36,725 nucleotides of DNA from JBJKSO01 sp046703825 (GCA_046703825.1 JBJKSO010000093.1:1-36725), one strand, 5' to 3'; counted from the stretch's first letter, positions 8,379-15,812 are shown. A program made the numbers and translations. Notes: generated by a model not told the origin, from the letters alone.

Positions 8379-8687
8379 ATGGCAATGCAACGCCCGAGGC
8401 GCGGTGACGACCTCCTGCGCTACCGCAGCCAGGAGGGCGATTACGAGGTAGAGGTCTCCCACACCCTGAACAAGTGGTGTGTTTCTGTGCTGCGCCTGGC
8501 CGACTCCAACATCGTGGCGCAGGACTTCTACCCCGAACGCTGGAAGGCGATGGCGCGGGCCCAGGACTTTCTCCGCATCCTCAACATGCGCAACCGTCCC
8601 GGGCACGAGGACGAGCCGGACGGCCCGGATGGCGGGGACGGTCAGCGGTCGTCGTCCCCAGCCAGGGGAGCGGGTAGCGGCAGCTGA
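8379..8687 (+). CDS. Small conserved-looking protein of unknown function
   Basis: I do not recognise this 102-residue protein. The first 70 residues look folded, with alternating beta-like and helical stretches (DYEVEVSHTLNKWCVSVLRLADSNIVAQDFYP, split here only for description) and a helix ERWKAMARAQDFLRILNM. The remaining 30 residues are Gly/Asp/Ser-rich and probably disordered. There is no signal peptide or membrane helix. ATG at 8379 (or the second Met at 8385) lies about 60 bases after a good -10 box. It is probably co-transcribed with the PHP gene 32 bases downstream. Codon use is like that of its neighbours and supports real coding. Confidence 0.6.
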   Translation: MAMQRPRRGDDLLRYRSQEGDYEVEVSHTLNKWCVSVLRLADSNIVAQDFYPERWKAMARAQDFLRILNMRNRPGHEDEPDGPDGGDGQRSSSPARGAGSGS

Positions 8688-8719
8688 GCGAGTCCTCCCA
8701 GGGAGCTGAGCCGGCCCCC

Positions 8720-9475
8720 GTGCCCCCCGGGTGGTCGGTGGCGGACCCCCACGCCCACACCACCGCCAGCGATGGAATGGTCAGCCCCACCCGGCTGGTC
8801 CGGGCCGCCGCCCGCGCCGGTGTCCGGGTGCTGGGGATCACCGACCACGACACCTGCTCGGGGGTGGCGGAAGCCGCCGAGGCTGCCGCCGAGTGCGGCA
8901 TAGAGGTGGTTGCCGGCGAGGAGATCACCACCCGGGCCCCGGCCAACGTCCACGTGCTGGGGCTGTTCCTGGCCGGGCCGGTCCGGATGGGCATGACGGT
9001 GCCGGACACCCTGAGGGCCATCCACGAGCAGGGCGGGCTGGCCATCCTGGCCCATCCCTGCATGCCCACCTACTTCGCCTCCATCTCGCCCGGCGCTTTG
9101 GCGCGTTTGGTGGCGGACCACCCGGTGGATGGGATCGAGCTGCGCCACACTTCGCCGACCACCGCCGGCCGGGTGCGGGCTCTGGACCGCTTCTATTTGG
9201 GCCACCGCGATCGGCTCGGGGCCGCCCTCGGCTCGAGCGACAGCCATTTCGGCGCCCACGACGTGGGCCGGACGGTGACGCTCTTCCCGGGTGAGAGCGC
9301 CCAGGATCTGCGGCGCGCGATCGAGACCGCCAGCACCAGGCCGCTGGAGCACTTTCTCTGCCCGCCTGGGCCGCCGATCGGGCTGCGGCTGCTGCAGCAG
9401 GCGCGAAGCCTCGGGTGGCTATCCTGGCAACGCTGGCGGGGCAGGATCGGCAGGGACGGGATCGGAGCAGTTTGA
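8720..9475 (+). CDS. PHP-domain metal-dependent phosphoesterase
   Basis: This 251-residue protein is a PHP domain of the TrpH/YciV type. The four PHP motifs are present: ADPHAHTTASDG (His-x-His), ITDHDTC (Asp-His), the histidine of AILAHPCMPT, and SSDSHFGAHD with Asp-x-His near the C-terminus. Relatives hydrolyse phosphate esters, such as 3',5'-nucleoside bisphosphates or short RNA ends, using two or three metal ions. GTG at 8720 is chosen because the conserved domain begins only eight residues later; a GGGAG about 15 bases upstream is a poor ribosome site. The stop overlaps the next gene's TTG (TTGA). The substrate cannot be told from sequence. Confidence 0.85.
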   Translation: MPPGWSVADPHAHTTASDGMVSPTRLVRAAARAGVRVLGITDHDTCSGVAEAAEAAAECGIEVVAGEEITTRAPANVHVLGLFLAGPVRMGMTVPDTLRAIHEQGGLAILAHPCMPTYFASISPGALARLVADHPVDGIELRHTSPTTAGRVRALDRFYLGHRDRLGAALGSSDSHFGAHDVGRTVTLFPGESAQDLRRAIETASTRPLEHFLCPPGPPIGLRLLQQARSLGWLSWQRWRGRIGRDGIGAV

Positions 9476-9807
9476 ACCGCAAAATCCTGAAGCATGAATG
9501 GGGTGCTGTCACCTTCATCGGGACGGTGGTCCTGGGCGGCTTGGCAGTGCTGGTGGCGCTGCTGATCAAGGCGATCGGGCCGAGCACTGCTGCGGTCAGT
9601 CCGCCCTGCCCCAGGGTCACCCCGATCGTGGTGCCCGCCAACGCCAGTCCTCCCGCGCTGCCTAGCGTGCCCTTCGGGTGTCCGGAACCCAGCATCGTGG
9701 TGCAGACCCCGTCCCCGTCCCCGTCGGCCAGCCCCGCGCCCAGCCCGACCGCTTCACCCTCGGCCACGGCCAGCCCCTCGAGCTCTCCCAGCGCCAAGGC
9801 GTCGTAA
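9472..9807 (+). CDS. Membrane-anchored protein with a Pro/Ser/Ala-rich outer tail
   Basis: This 111-residue protein has a short basic start (MNRKILKHEWG), one membrane helix (about residues 12-35) and then an extracellular part. That part has a short region with two cysteines (PPCPR and FGCPE) about 30 residues apart, followed by about 32 residues built only from Pro, Ser, Ala, Thr and Lys. The two cysteines could form a disulfide. The tail resembles wall-spanning linkers of high-GC Gram-positive bacteria. TTG at 9472 overlaps the PHP stop and has GGAG at 9464-9467; the frame also runs upstream inside the PHP gene, so the start rests on this overlap. No function is known. Confidence 0.6.
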   Translation: MNRKILKHEWGAVTFIGTVVLGGLAVLVALLIKAIGPSTAAVSPPCPRVTPIVVPANASPPALPSVPFGCPEPSIVVQTPSPSPSASPAPSPTASPSATASPSSSPSAKAS

Positions 9808-10034
9808 AAGGGGTTCGCCCTGGTGCCGCGGACGCTCACGGCCGTCGGGCGACGATCAACTGCTTGTCTCGCTGCCGCGCTAGGGCCGCCGGGGCTGCCC
9901 AAAGGCCCACCTGCCGGCGCGGCCACCCCGCGAGTGGAGGTGCGTGACCCGATCGCTGGAGAGGAGCGCGATTCCGCCAGGATCAGGGCCGCAGTGCCCT
10001 CAAGATGCCTCCGCGGCCAACCCCGGGCCGTGCG
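9808..10034. other. 227-base stretch without a supported gene
   Basis: All frames here are Arg/Ala/Pro-rich shadow frames. I see no tRNA, no strong hairpin and no clear promoter. It separates the membrane-anchored protein gene from the broken luciferase-like oxidoreductase. Confidence 0.5.
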
Positions 10035-10885
10035 ATGAGGTACGGCATCTCAGTTCCCGCTGCCGGACCCGGGGGCGACCCCGAATCCATGGCCGAGCTG
10101 GCGCTGGCGGCCGAGCGGGCGGGCTGGGATGGGATGTTCCCCGAGGATTACCTGGTCTATCAGGACCAAACCCAGATGCCCACCTACGACGTCTGGACCA
10201 CGCTGGCGGCAATGGCCTGTGCCACCACCGGGCTCTTGCTCGGCCCCGATGTCGCCGCTCTGCCGCGGCACCGCCCCGGAAGCTCGCCCAGACCATGGCC
10301 ACTCTGGACCAGCTCTCCCGTGGCCGGATGGTGCTCGGGGTGGGCTCCGGCGACCCGCACGACCCCGGCTTCGCCCGCGTCGGCGAGGCCACCAGCGGGA
10401 CGCGCGCCCAGATGCTGGACGAGGGGCTGGAGCTGATCACGAGTCTCTGGGGTGGGGAGGAGGTGACCTACCACGGGCGGCACTACCGGGTCGAGGGACT
10501 GCAGCTCGCCGTTCGCCCGTGGCAGGGGCGCCGCATCCCGGTGTGGGTGGGAGGCGACTGGCTGCTGACCGGGGTTCGTCGGCGGATGGCCCGGTTCGGC
10601 GACGGCTGCTGCGTCTACAAGGGTTCACCGGACCTTCCCTTGCAGGACGTGACTCCGGACGACGCCAGGGAGATTCGCTCCTGGATCGCCGCCAGTCGGC
10701 CCGATGCCGACCGCTTCACCATCGTGTTCGGCGGCATCGAGCGCGACCCGGATTCTGCCCGACTCGGGGAGCGGCTGGCGGCGCTCGAGCGGGCCCGGGT
10801 CGACTGGTGGGTGGAGTGGGTTCCTCCGGGTGACCCGGCGCGGACCCGGGAGGCGGTTGAGCGGGGACCGTTGCGGGCCGGTTGA
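10035..10885 (+). pseudogene. Luciferase-like (LLM, F420-type) oxidoreductase with a one-base frameshift
   Basis: The protein begins in one frame at ATG 10035 (MRYGISVPAAGPGGDPESM, then AELALAAERAGWDGMF and a segment ending GPDVAALPRHRP) and continues in another frame from about 10278 (KLAQTMATLDQLSRGRMVLGVG, then GSGDPHDPGF) to a TGA at 10883-10885. Together they make a normal LLM protein of about 283 residues. Adding one T between 10277 and 10278 turns GGAAG into TGG AAG and restores the family's usual 'RPWK' sequence. The gene either is broken by a single-base deletion or carries a sequence error. LLM proteins of this type use reduced F420 or FMN; the substrate is unknown. Confidence 0.8.
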
Positions 10886-10888
10886 GTC

Positions 10889-11407
10889 TCAGATCTCACC
10901 CAGGGTTCGGCCGCCGTTGCCCTGGACGATGTTCTCCAGAGGCAGCTCCAGCTCGACGTCCGGCTGCGGCCGGGCCGAAATCCGCACCGAGATCGTGGGC
11001 GTCAGCCTGAGCCCGGCTACCCGCACGCAATCCCGCAGGAAGGGGAAGGCGAGCGGTACCAGCTGATTGGCCAGCCGGTTGCGCACCGCCGCCACCGGAT
11101 CCGGTTCCACCTGGCTCAGGCTTCGATCCCGAAACGCGAGCACGATCACCTCGTCGGTCAGGTTGATGGGATCGGTCCAGCTGTAGGCCTCACCCAGGTT
11201 GCTGCAGTCCACGAAGCGGTCTCGCTGGGGGAAGAGCCGCAACCGGGCCCCCAGCGGCGCCATCAACTCGGCCTCGCCCTCGACGAAGAAGGGGATGTCC
11301 GGGAGCGGTCCCTGGTCGACCGGTGCCGGGCAGCGAACGCTGAACCCCACCGTCTCCACACCCCAAAAGGGATTGGGGACCTTGATCCAGAGCTCCACTT
11401 GGGGCAC
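10889..11407 (-). CDS. Hypothetical protein, all-beta looking
   Basis: I do not recognise this 172-residue protein. It has no signal peptide or membrane helix. It is rich in short hydrophobic beta-like stretches (VELWIKVPNPFWGVETVGFSV), has ELMAPLGARLRLFP and INLTDEVIVLAF in the middle, and ends DVELELPLENIVQGNG. GTG at 11407 is taken as the start because a TATGCT -10 box lies 11 bases upstream on the minus strand. It is convergent with the broken LLM gene (3 bases between stops) and divergent from the lactate 2-monooxygenase-like gene, with a perfect 14-base palindrome in the shared control region. That layout suggests a link with the flavoenzyme, but this is inference only. Confidence 0.65.
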   Translation of the reverse strand: MPQVELWIKVPNPFWGVETVGFSVRCPAPVDQGPLPDIPFFVEGEAELMAPLGARLRLFPQRDRFVDCSNLGEAYSWTDPINLTDEVIVLAFRDRSLSQVEPDPVAAVRNRLANQLVPLAFPFLRDCVRVAGLRLTPTISVRISARPQPDVELELPLENIVQGNGGRTLGEI

Positions 11408-11418
11408 CTCGGAAATCG

Positions 11419-11424
11419 AGCATA
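11419..11424 (-). promoter_or_regulatory. -10 box for the minus-strand hypothetical gene
   Basis: Read on the minus strand this is TATGCT, 11 bases before the GTG at 11407. TTGGCG, half of the palindrome at 11435-11448, could serve as its -35 box with an 18-base spacer. Confidence 0.45.
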
Positions 11425-11434
11425 CCGCAGGTAA

Positions 11435-11448
11435 TTGGCGATCGCCAA
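11435..11448. promoter_or_regulatory. Perfect 14-base palindrome between divergent genes (possible operator)
   Basis: TTGGCGATCGCCAA is fully palindromic and sits in the 103-base gap between the minus-strand hypothetical gene and the lactate 2-monooxygenase-like gene. It covers the likely -35 region of the minus-strand promoter. Confidence 0.45.
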
Positions 11449-11498
11449 CCGCTCGGTCTAACCGTCCCCTGGGGCGTCGGGTTCCGGTGCGCCGCCGC

Positions 11499-11504
11499 TA
11501 CGAT
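11499..11504 (+). promoter_or_regulatory. -10 box of a leaderless promoter for the flavoenzyme gene
   Basis: TACGAT ends 6 bases before the ATG at 11511, with no ribosome site between them. Confidence 0.55.
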
Positions 11505-11510
11505 CCTTCA

Positions 11511-12689
11511 ATGCCGCAGTACACCAGGTTCCAGAGCGACCTCTACGGCGCAGGCGTGAGCGGGAGCACACCTGCCTTTCCCATGTCCTACGAGGGTTGG
11601 CACAAAGCCGGGCAAAAGGGGATGAGCCCCACCACCTACGCCTACGTGGCGGGCTCGGCCGGCCTGGAGCGGACCGAGCGCGCCAACCGCGAAGCCTTCG
11701 ACCGCTGGCAGATCGTGCCGCGCCAGCTCCGCGGCGTGACCGAGGCCGACATCTCGGTGCGCCTGCTCGGGGAGCTTCGCCCCACCCCGCTGCTCCTAGC
11801 CCCGATCGGGGCGATGGGGCTCGTGCGCGCCGAGGCGGAGCTCTTGGCGGCGCGGGCCGCCGCGGCCTCCGCAGTCCCCACGATTCTCTCGACCCTCTCC
11901 GGCGTGACCATGGAGCAGGTGGCAGCCGAGGTGGGCGCGCATCCCAACGGGGACCGGGCGACTCCGGCATGGTTCCAGCTGTACTGGCCCCGGGACGAGG
12001 AGGTCGCGGCGAGCTTCGTCCGCCGGGCGGAGGCCGCAGGCTTCGAGGCGCTGGTGCTCACGGTCGACACCCCGAGGCTCGCCTGGCGGCCGCGCGACCT
12101 GGAGAATGCCTTTCTGCCGTTTCTCCACGGTGAGGGGTTGGCCAACTACTGGTCCGACCCCGCCTTTCGGGCCGGTCTGAGCCGGCCGCCCGAGGACGAC
12201 CCTCGGGCCGCGGTGCTGCGCTGGTCCGAGATCTTTCCCCGGCCGCTGGCGTGGTCCGACCTGGCCCGGCTGCGGGACTTGACCCGGCTCCCCCTGCTGG
12301 TGAAGGGCATCTGCCACCCACACGATGCCCAGCGGGCGGTGGAATTGGGCGTGGACGGGCTGATCGTCTCCAACCACGGCGGCCGCCAGGTGGACGGCGC
12401 CCGCCCGGCCCTCGACTGCCTGCCGGAGGTGGTGAAGGCCGTCGGCGACACCCCGGTGCTCTTCGACTCCGGCATCCGCTCCGGCTCGGACGTGGTGAAG
12501 GCGCTGGCCTTGGGCGCCCGTGCGGTGGTGGTCGGCCGCCCCTATGTCTTCGGGCTGGCGCTCGGCGGCCAAGAAGGGGTGGAGCACGTCCTCGCCTGCC
12601 TGCTCGCCGAGCTGCAGCTGACCATGACCCTCAGTGGCTGCGCCGGCATCGAGGAGCTGGGCCGGGACCTGCTGGTGCGGCCGGGCTGA
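11511..12689 (+). CDS. FMN-dependent alpha-hydroxy acid oxidase, lactate 2-monooxygenase-like
   Basis: This 392-residue TIM-barrel flavoenzyme closely follows Mycobacterium lactate 2-monooxygenase (394 residues) along its length: the start YGAGVSGSTPAFPMSYEGW, SYVAG-type AYVAGSAG, FQLYWPRDEEVAASFVRRAE, TVDTPRLAWRPRDLENAFLP, LPLLVKGICHPHDA, and SNHGGRQ with the proton-abstracting His289 (His290 in the Mycobacterium enzyme) and its Arg. The C-terminus has LFDSGIRSGSDVVKALALGA and the phosphate-binding GRP. Such an enzyme converts L-lactate and O2 to acetate, CO2 and water, or to pyruvate and H2O2 if the product leaves early. The frame is open upstream, but ATG at 11511 fits the family N-terminus and the leaderless -10 box. 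Substrate is inferred from similarity. Confidence 0.82.
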   Translation: MPQYTRFQSDLYGAGVSGSTPAFPMSYEGWHKAGQKGMSPTTYAYVAGSAGLERTERANREAFDRWQIVPRQLRGVTEADISVRLLGELRPTPLLLAPIGAMGLVRAEAELLAARAAAASAVPTILSTLSGVTMEQVAAEVGAHPNGDRATPAWFQLYWPRDEEVAASFVRRAEAAGFEALVLTVDTPRLAWRPRDLENAFLPFLHGEGLANYWSDPAFRAGLSRPPEDDPRAAVLRWSEIFPRPLAWSDLARLRDLTRLPLLVKGICHPHDAQRAVELGVDGLIVSNHGGRQVDGARPALDCLPEVVKAVGDTPVLFDSGIRSGSDVVKALALGARAVVVGRPYVFGLALGGQEGVEHVLACLLAELQLTMTLSGCAGIEELGRDLLVRPG

Positions 12690-12705
12690 GCCCGGAGCTC
12701 AGCCC
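12683..12705. terminator. Bidirectional hairpin at convergent gene ends
   Basis: GGGCTGAG (12683-12690) and CTCAGCCC (12698-12705) are perfect 8-base inverted arms around a 7-base loop. The hairpin contains both stop codons, TGA at 12687-12689 on the plus strand and TGA at 12701-12699 on the minus strand. No T-run follows on either side. Confidence 0.5.
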
Positions 12706-13292
12706 TGGCCGGAAGCCTCGCGAGCCGCACGCTCTAGCCGCTCGCGGTAGCTCTCCCACCAGGCGCGATCGCCGGGAGGCAGGCATTCATCCCCCTCCCG
12801 CCAGCCCGCCTTGCCGTCGATGAGCTCCCGGACCAGATCGGCGTGGCCGGCGTGGCGGTTGGTCTCCGCGATCATGTAAACCAGGATGCGCTGGACGGTT
12901 ACCTGGTTGTCCTCGCTCCACCAGGGCACGTGCCCCACACCGTCCAGGCCCAGCTCGGCCACGGTGGCGTCGGAATGCTTCCAGAGCCTGCGGTAGAGCC
13001 CGGTCAGGTACTCGCGGCTCTCCCGGGGCGTGGCCCACAAATCCGAATTGGCCTCGGCGTCCTCGGTGAACCAGGGGAGCGCCTCCTCAAAATGGCGCCC
13101 GAAGGTGTCTCCGAAGTACCCCGCCTCCATGGTGGCGAGGTGTTTCACCACCCCGAGAAGGTTGGTGCCGGTACTGACCAATGGGCGCCGGACGTCGTAC
13201 TCCGAAAGCCCCTCCAGCTTCCAGAGGACACCGTCGCGGGCGTCCTGCAGATCGCGGTGCAGGTACGCCTGGATCTCTTGTGAATTTGCCAT
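12699..13292 (-). CDS. DinB / DUF664 family protein
   Basis: This 197-residue all-alpha protein looks like the actinobacterial DinB-like DUF664 branch: LHRDLQDARDGVLWKLEGLSEYDVRRPL at the start (shown only as description of the first helix pair), TNLLGVVKHLATMEAGYF with the first histidine, and AETNRHAGHADLVRELIDG with the pair of histidines that complete the three-His metal site. The fold is that of mycothiol- and bacillithiol-dependent transferases, but many members have no known activity. ATG at 13292 is preceded on the minus strand by GAGAAT with a 6-base spacer, a likely leaderless promoter. It is convergent with the flavoenzyme gene. Confidence 0.85.
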   Translation of the reverse strand: MANSQEIQAYLHRDLQDARDGVLWKLEGLSEYDVRRPLVSTGTNLLGVVKHLATMEAGYFGDTFGRHFEEALPWFTEDAEANSDLWATPRESREYLTGLYRRLWKHSDATVAELGLDGVGHVPWWSEDNQVTVQRILVYMIAETNRHAGHADLVRELIDGKAGWREGDECLPPGDRAWWESYRERLERAAREASGQG

Positions 13293-13298
13293 CGCGAC

Positions 13299-13304
13299 AT
13301 TCTC
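13299..13304 (-). promoter_or_regulatory. -10 box of a leaderless promoter for the DinB-like gene
   Basis: Read on the minus strand this is GAGAAT, 6 bases before the ATG at 13292. Confidence 0.4.
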
Positions 13305-13339
13305 CCATCCGGCTGGCGGCGCCGGTTGGGCCGCTGCAC

Positions 13340-14374
13340 CTACGCCGGGAAGTACTGCCGCAGCAGCGAGTTGATGGCGGGCCAGTAAGGTACCAGCGCG
13401 TCCTCGCCCCCGATTACCTCACTCGAGTAGTAGTTGCTGTAGAGAATCAGCTGGGTCACCTTGCCGCCGCCGATCGCCCGGGCGAGCGGCAGCAGCTTCG
13501 GCAGCTGTGATGCCGACATGTCGGTCGCGATCGAGCCGTTGAGCGCGGAAGCCAGCCGTGGCAGATCGACGACGCTCAAGATCTTCGCCGAGGCCTTGAT
13601 GTCCAGCAGCAGCGGCTGCTGCTTTTGCGTGCGGCCGATGTCCTCCAGAATGTCCCCGTGGCGCGAGCGGGCGTACTCCAACGCCACGGTACCGTCCATC
13701 CGCTGAGGCCCCGGAAGAACCGCAATCCGCTGGTATGCGTAGGGGTTGGCGCCGCTTAGGTCGTAGGGGTACTGGTCGTCGAGCACCGGCATCTGGGCGG
13801 CGACGTTGACGCCCCCCAGCTGGTCCACCAGCCTGACCATCCCGCCCAGACCGATCCAGGCCCAGTAGCTGATCTGCACCTGGAAGTTGTTCTCGACGGT
13901 CTGGACCGCCTCTGCGGCACCACCCTCAAGGTAGGCGGCATCGATCTTGGCGCTGCCTCCGTTGGACAGCGGCACCCACAAATCGCGCGGGATGGAGAGC
14001 ATCACCGCGGTGTCGTTCTGCGGGTCCACCCTGACCAAGATCATGGTCTGGGTGAGCACGTGTCCGCTGATGTACTTGGAATCGTTGTCGGATCCCAGCA
14101 AGAGAACAGTGAACGCGTTGCTCGCCGTGCCGCCCGTCGGCGGTTTGTTGTGCAGCGTGCTGTGTCCGGCGTGCCCTGTGGTCCTGTGCCCGGTCGACTG
14201 CAGCGTGGCCGAGATCGCTGGCAGAAAGTAGGCGAAGACACCGGCCACACCGGAGAGGGCGAAGCCGCCCGCCAAGAGCAGCCCGGCCAGCAGCTTGTGC
14301 CGGCTCCAGAAAAAGCCGGCGCGCTTGCGCGCCAGCCCTGCCCGCCGCCGGCGCGGCGCTGGGGACGCCCTCAC
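13340..14374 (-). CDS. LytR-CpsA-Psr (LCP) family cell-wall ligase
   Basis: This 344-residue protein has a basic cytoplasmic N-terminus (RRRRAGLARKR), one membrane helix at about residues 28-50, a short linker rich in Thr, His and Gly, and the LCP domain. Motifs are VLLLGSDND, LTQTMILVRVDPQNDTAVMLSIPRDLWV (split in the family into the DTM and IPRD motifs), AYLEGG, GGVNV and GTVALEYARSRHGD with the paired arginines that hold the lipid pyrophosphate. LCP enzymes transfer lipid-linked glycopolymers to peptidoglycan on the outer face of the membrane, so the cell probably has a wall with attached polymers. GTG at 14374 is 9 bases after a TAGGGT box on the minus strand. Confidence 0.87.
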   Translation of the reverse strand: MRASPAPRRRRAGLARKRAGFFWSRHKLLAGLLLAGGFALSGVAGVFAYFLPAISATLQSTGHRTTGHAGHSTLHNKPPTGGTASNAFTVLLLGSDNDSKYISGHVLTQTMILVRVDPQNDTAVMLSIPRDLWVPLSNGGSAKIDAAYLEGGAAEAVQTVENNFQVQISYWAWIGLGGMVRLVDQLGGVNVAAQMPVLDDQYPYDLSGANPYAYQRIAVLPGPQRMDGTVALEYARSRHGDILEDIGRTQKQQPLLLDIKASAKILSVVDLPRLASALNGSIATDMSASQLPKLLPLARAIGGGKVTQLILYSNYYSSEVIGGEDALVPYWPAINSLLRQYFPA

Positions 14375-14383
14375 AGCCAGCGA

Positions 14384-14389
14384 ACCCTA
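14384..14389 (-). promoter_or_regulatory. Possible -10 box for the LCP gene
   Basis: Read on the minus strand this is TAGGGT, 9 bases before the GTG at 14374. The rest of the 14375-14559 gap holds nothing else I can name. Confidence 0.4.
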
Positions 14390-14559
14390 CGACGACACCG
14401 GCGCGCGTCGGCCAGTCACCAAAGCCTGCCCTGCCCGGCTTCGCTAGTGGTGGCCTTCGGAGATCGGCGCTGGTGCGATGGCAAGCGCCGGCCGTCTGGA
14501 CCGCAGCGCCGGGCTAAAGGTGTTATCCGCCGCCCGCGCTCCGCAGGGACACCGGGCGT

Positions 14560-15213
14560 CTAGTCGGTGCCACCACCTCCGCGCCCGCGGCTGTGGTCGA
14601 ACTCGGCAGCCCAAAGCCCGGCGACCTGCCGCTCGGTGTCGGTCAGCTGGCCGCGGTTGTCGATCACCCAGGTGGCCAGAGCGCGCTTTTGGTCCAGCGG
14701 CATCTGCGACTCGATGCGCCGCCGCGCCTCCTCCGGGCGGAGGCCGTCGCGCCGGCAGAGCCGTTGCAGCTGGGTGGCGGGGTCGACCCAGACCAGGATG
14801 CTCGCCTGCACCTCCCGTTGGCGGCCGGTCTCGAACAGGAGCGGGACGTCGTAGACGATCAACTCGGCGCCGCGCCGACGTGCCGCCTCGATCTCCTGAC
14901 GGCTCAGGGCGGCCACCCGGGGATGGACGATCGCTTCCAGGCGCCGGCGGGCTTTCGGATCCGAGAACACGATCTGACCCAGGCGTCCCCGATCCAGGGA
15001 GCCGTCGGCAGCCTCCACCTCCTCGCCAAACTCGGCGAGCACCTCGGCGAGGGTGGGCGTGCCCGGGGCGGTGGCGCGCCGTGCCAGCTGGTCGGCGTCG
15101 ATGAGGGTGGCTCCCCGCGAGGCCAGCATGGCTCCCACCGTCGACTTGCCGCTGGCGATCCCGCCGGTGAGCCCGACCACCCGCGCCGGCCTCGGTTCAG
15201 CCGGCAACTGCAC
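14560..15213 (-). CDS. coaE: Dephospho-CoA kinase
   Basis: This enzyme phosphorylates dephospho-CoA to CoA with ATP, the last step of CoA synthesis. From GTG at 15213 it is 217 residues, normal for the family. The P-loop GGIASGKS is at residues 17-24, followed by LIDADQLARRA (the conserved Asp of the substrate site), VFSDPKARRRLEAIVHPRV, YDVPLLFETG and WVDPATQLQRL of the lid region. The frame is open far upstream; GTG 15213 or TTG 15207, just inside the end of the upstream gene, place the start a normal distance before the P-loop. It overlaps the coiled-coil gene by 17 bases, so the two are co-transcribed. CoA supply fits the acyl-CoA genes nearby. Confidence 0.92.
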   Translation of the reverse strand: MQLPAEPRPARVVGLTGGIASGKSTVGAMLASRGATLIDADQLARRATAPGTPTLAEVLAEFGEEVEAADGSLDRGRLGQIVFSDPKARRRLEAIVHPRVAALSRQEIEAARRRGAELIVYDVPLLFETGRQREVQASILVWVDPATQLQRLCRRDGLRPEEARRRIESQMPLDQKRALATWVIDNRGQLTDTERQVAGLWAAEFDHSRGRGGGGTD

Positions 15214-15796
15214 CGGGCTTGGGTTTGGCGCGGACGAAGCAATCCTCGGGCGCCAGCAGCCGCTCCAGACGCGTGCCGGGAGTGTGCACCCGCACGCCGC
15301 GCCGGGCCGGCACTCCCACCTCCCATCCGTCGCCGAAGCGCCTGCGAGCCTCGGCCAGCGATGAGACGCTGGTAACGGTTTTCCCATCGGTCATCTGCAG
15401 AGAAGGGGATTTGGCCCCCGGGTAACCGAGCGAGACCTCGCCACCGGTCGCCAGCAGGAACGTCAACTGGGAGAACTCGGGCTCGCCGAACTCCGGCACC
15501 TCGGGCGATTCCAAGAGCTGCGCCAGGGAGGGCGCCTCACCCTCCTTGACCTGCTCGCGAACCTGGCGTCGCTCGGCGATCTGCCGCTGCCGCTCCCGGC
15601 GTCGCTGCTCGGTGTCCAGCACCGCCAGCTCCTCATGGAGGTCGGTCAGCTCCCGCTGCAGCGGCGCCATGCGCTGGCGCAGCTCGCGCTCCTGCAGGCG
15701 GAGGCGCTCGCGCATCGCCTCCAACTCCGGATCACCAAGGCCGGTCAGCTCCTCCCGAGGGGGCACTCGCGGGTGGGCCGGGTCGGCGGGAGCCAC
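15197..15796 (-). CDS. Coiled-coil protein of unknown function
   Basis: This 199-residue protein has a long charged helix at about residues 25-85 (ELEAMRERLRLQERELRQRM, then a run rich in Arg, Glu and Gln) that should form a coiled coil, followed by a small beta-rich region (FSQLTFLLATGGEVSLGYPG to GWEVGVPARRGVRVHTPG). There is no membrane helix or signal peptide. GTG at 15796 is taken as the start because a TAGGCT box lies 6 bases upstream on the minus strand. It is the first gene of a two-gene unit with coaE. The first six or so residues are Pro/Ala-rich. I do not recognise the family. Confidence 0.6.
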   Translation of the reverse strand: MAPADPAHPRVPPREELTGLGDPELEAMRERLRLQERELRQRMAPLQRELTDLHEELAVLDTEQRRRERQRQIAERRQVREQVKEGEAPSLAQLLESPEVPEFGEPEFSQLTFLLATGGEVSLGYPGAKSPSLQMTDGKTVTSVSSLAEARRRFGDGWEVGVPARRGVRVHTPGTRLERLLAPEDCFVRAKPKPGAVAG

Positions 15797-15802
15797 CCGG
15801 CT

Positions 15803-15808
15803 AGCCTA
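15803..15808 (-). promoter_or_regulatory. -10 box of a leaderless promoter for the coiled-coil gene
   Basis: Read on the minus strand this is TAGGCT, 6 bases before the GTG at 15796. It shares bases 15807-15808 with the plus-strand -10 box of the enoyl-CoA hydratase gene. Confidence 0.5.
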
Positions 15809-15812
15809 CATT
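15807..15812 (+). promoter_or_regulatory. -10 box for the enoyl-CoA hydratase gene
   Basis: TACATT lies 26 bases before the ATG at 15839, with the ribosome site AGAGGAG (15826-15832) in between. It overlaps the minus-strand -10 box by two bases, so the two promoters should exclude each other. Confidence 0.5.

Noticed and set aside
8323..8450. Possible leaderless gene starting at ATG 8323 after TATACT
   Set aside because: The frame closes after about 40 codons and its sequence is not protein-like; the real gene is the one at 8379 in another frame.
9704..9725. Tandem CCCCGT repeat
   Set aside because: It simply encodes the Pro/Ser repeat of the membrane-anchored protein's tail.
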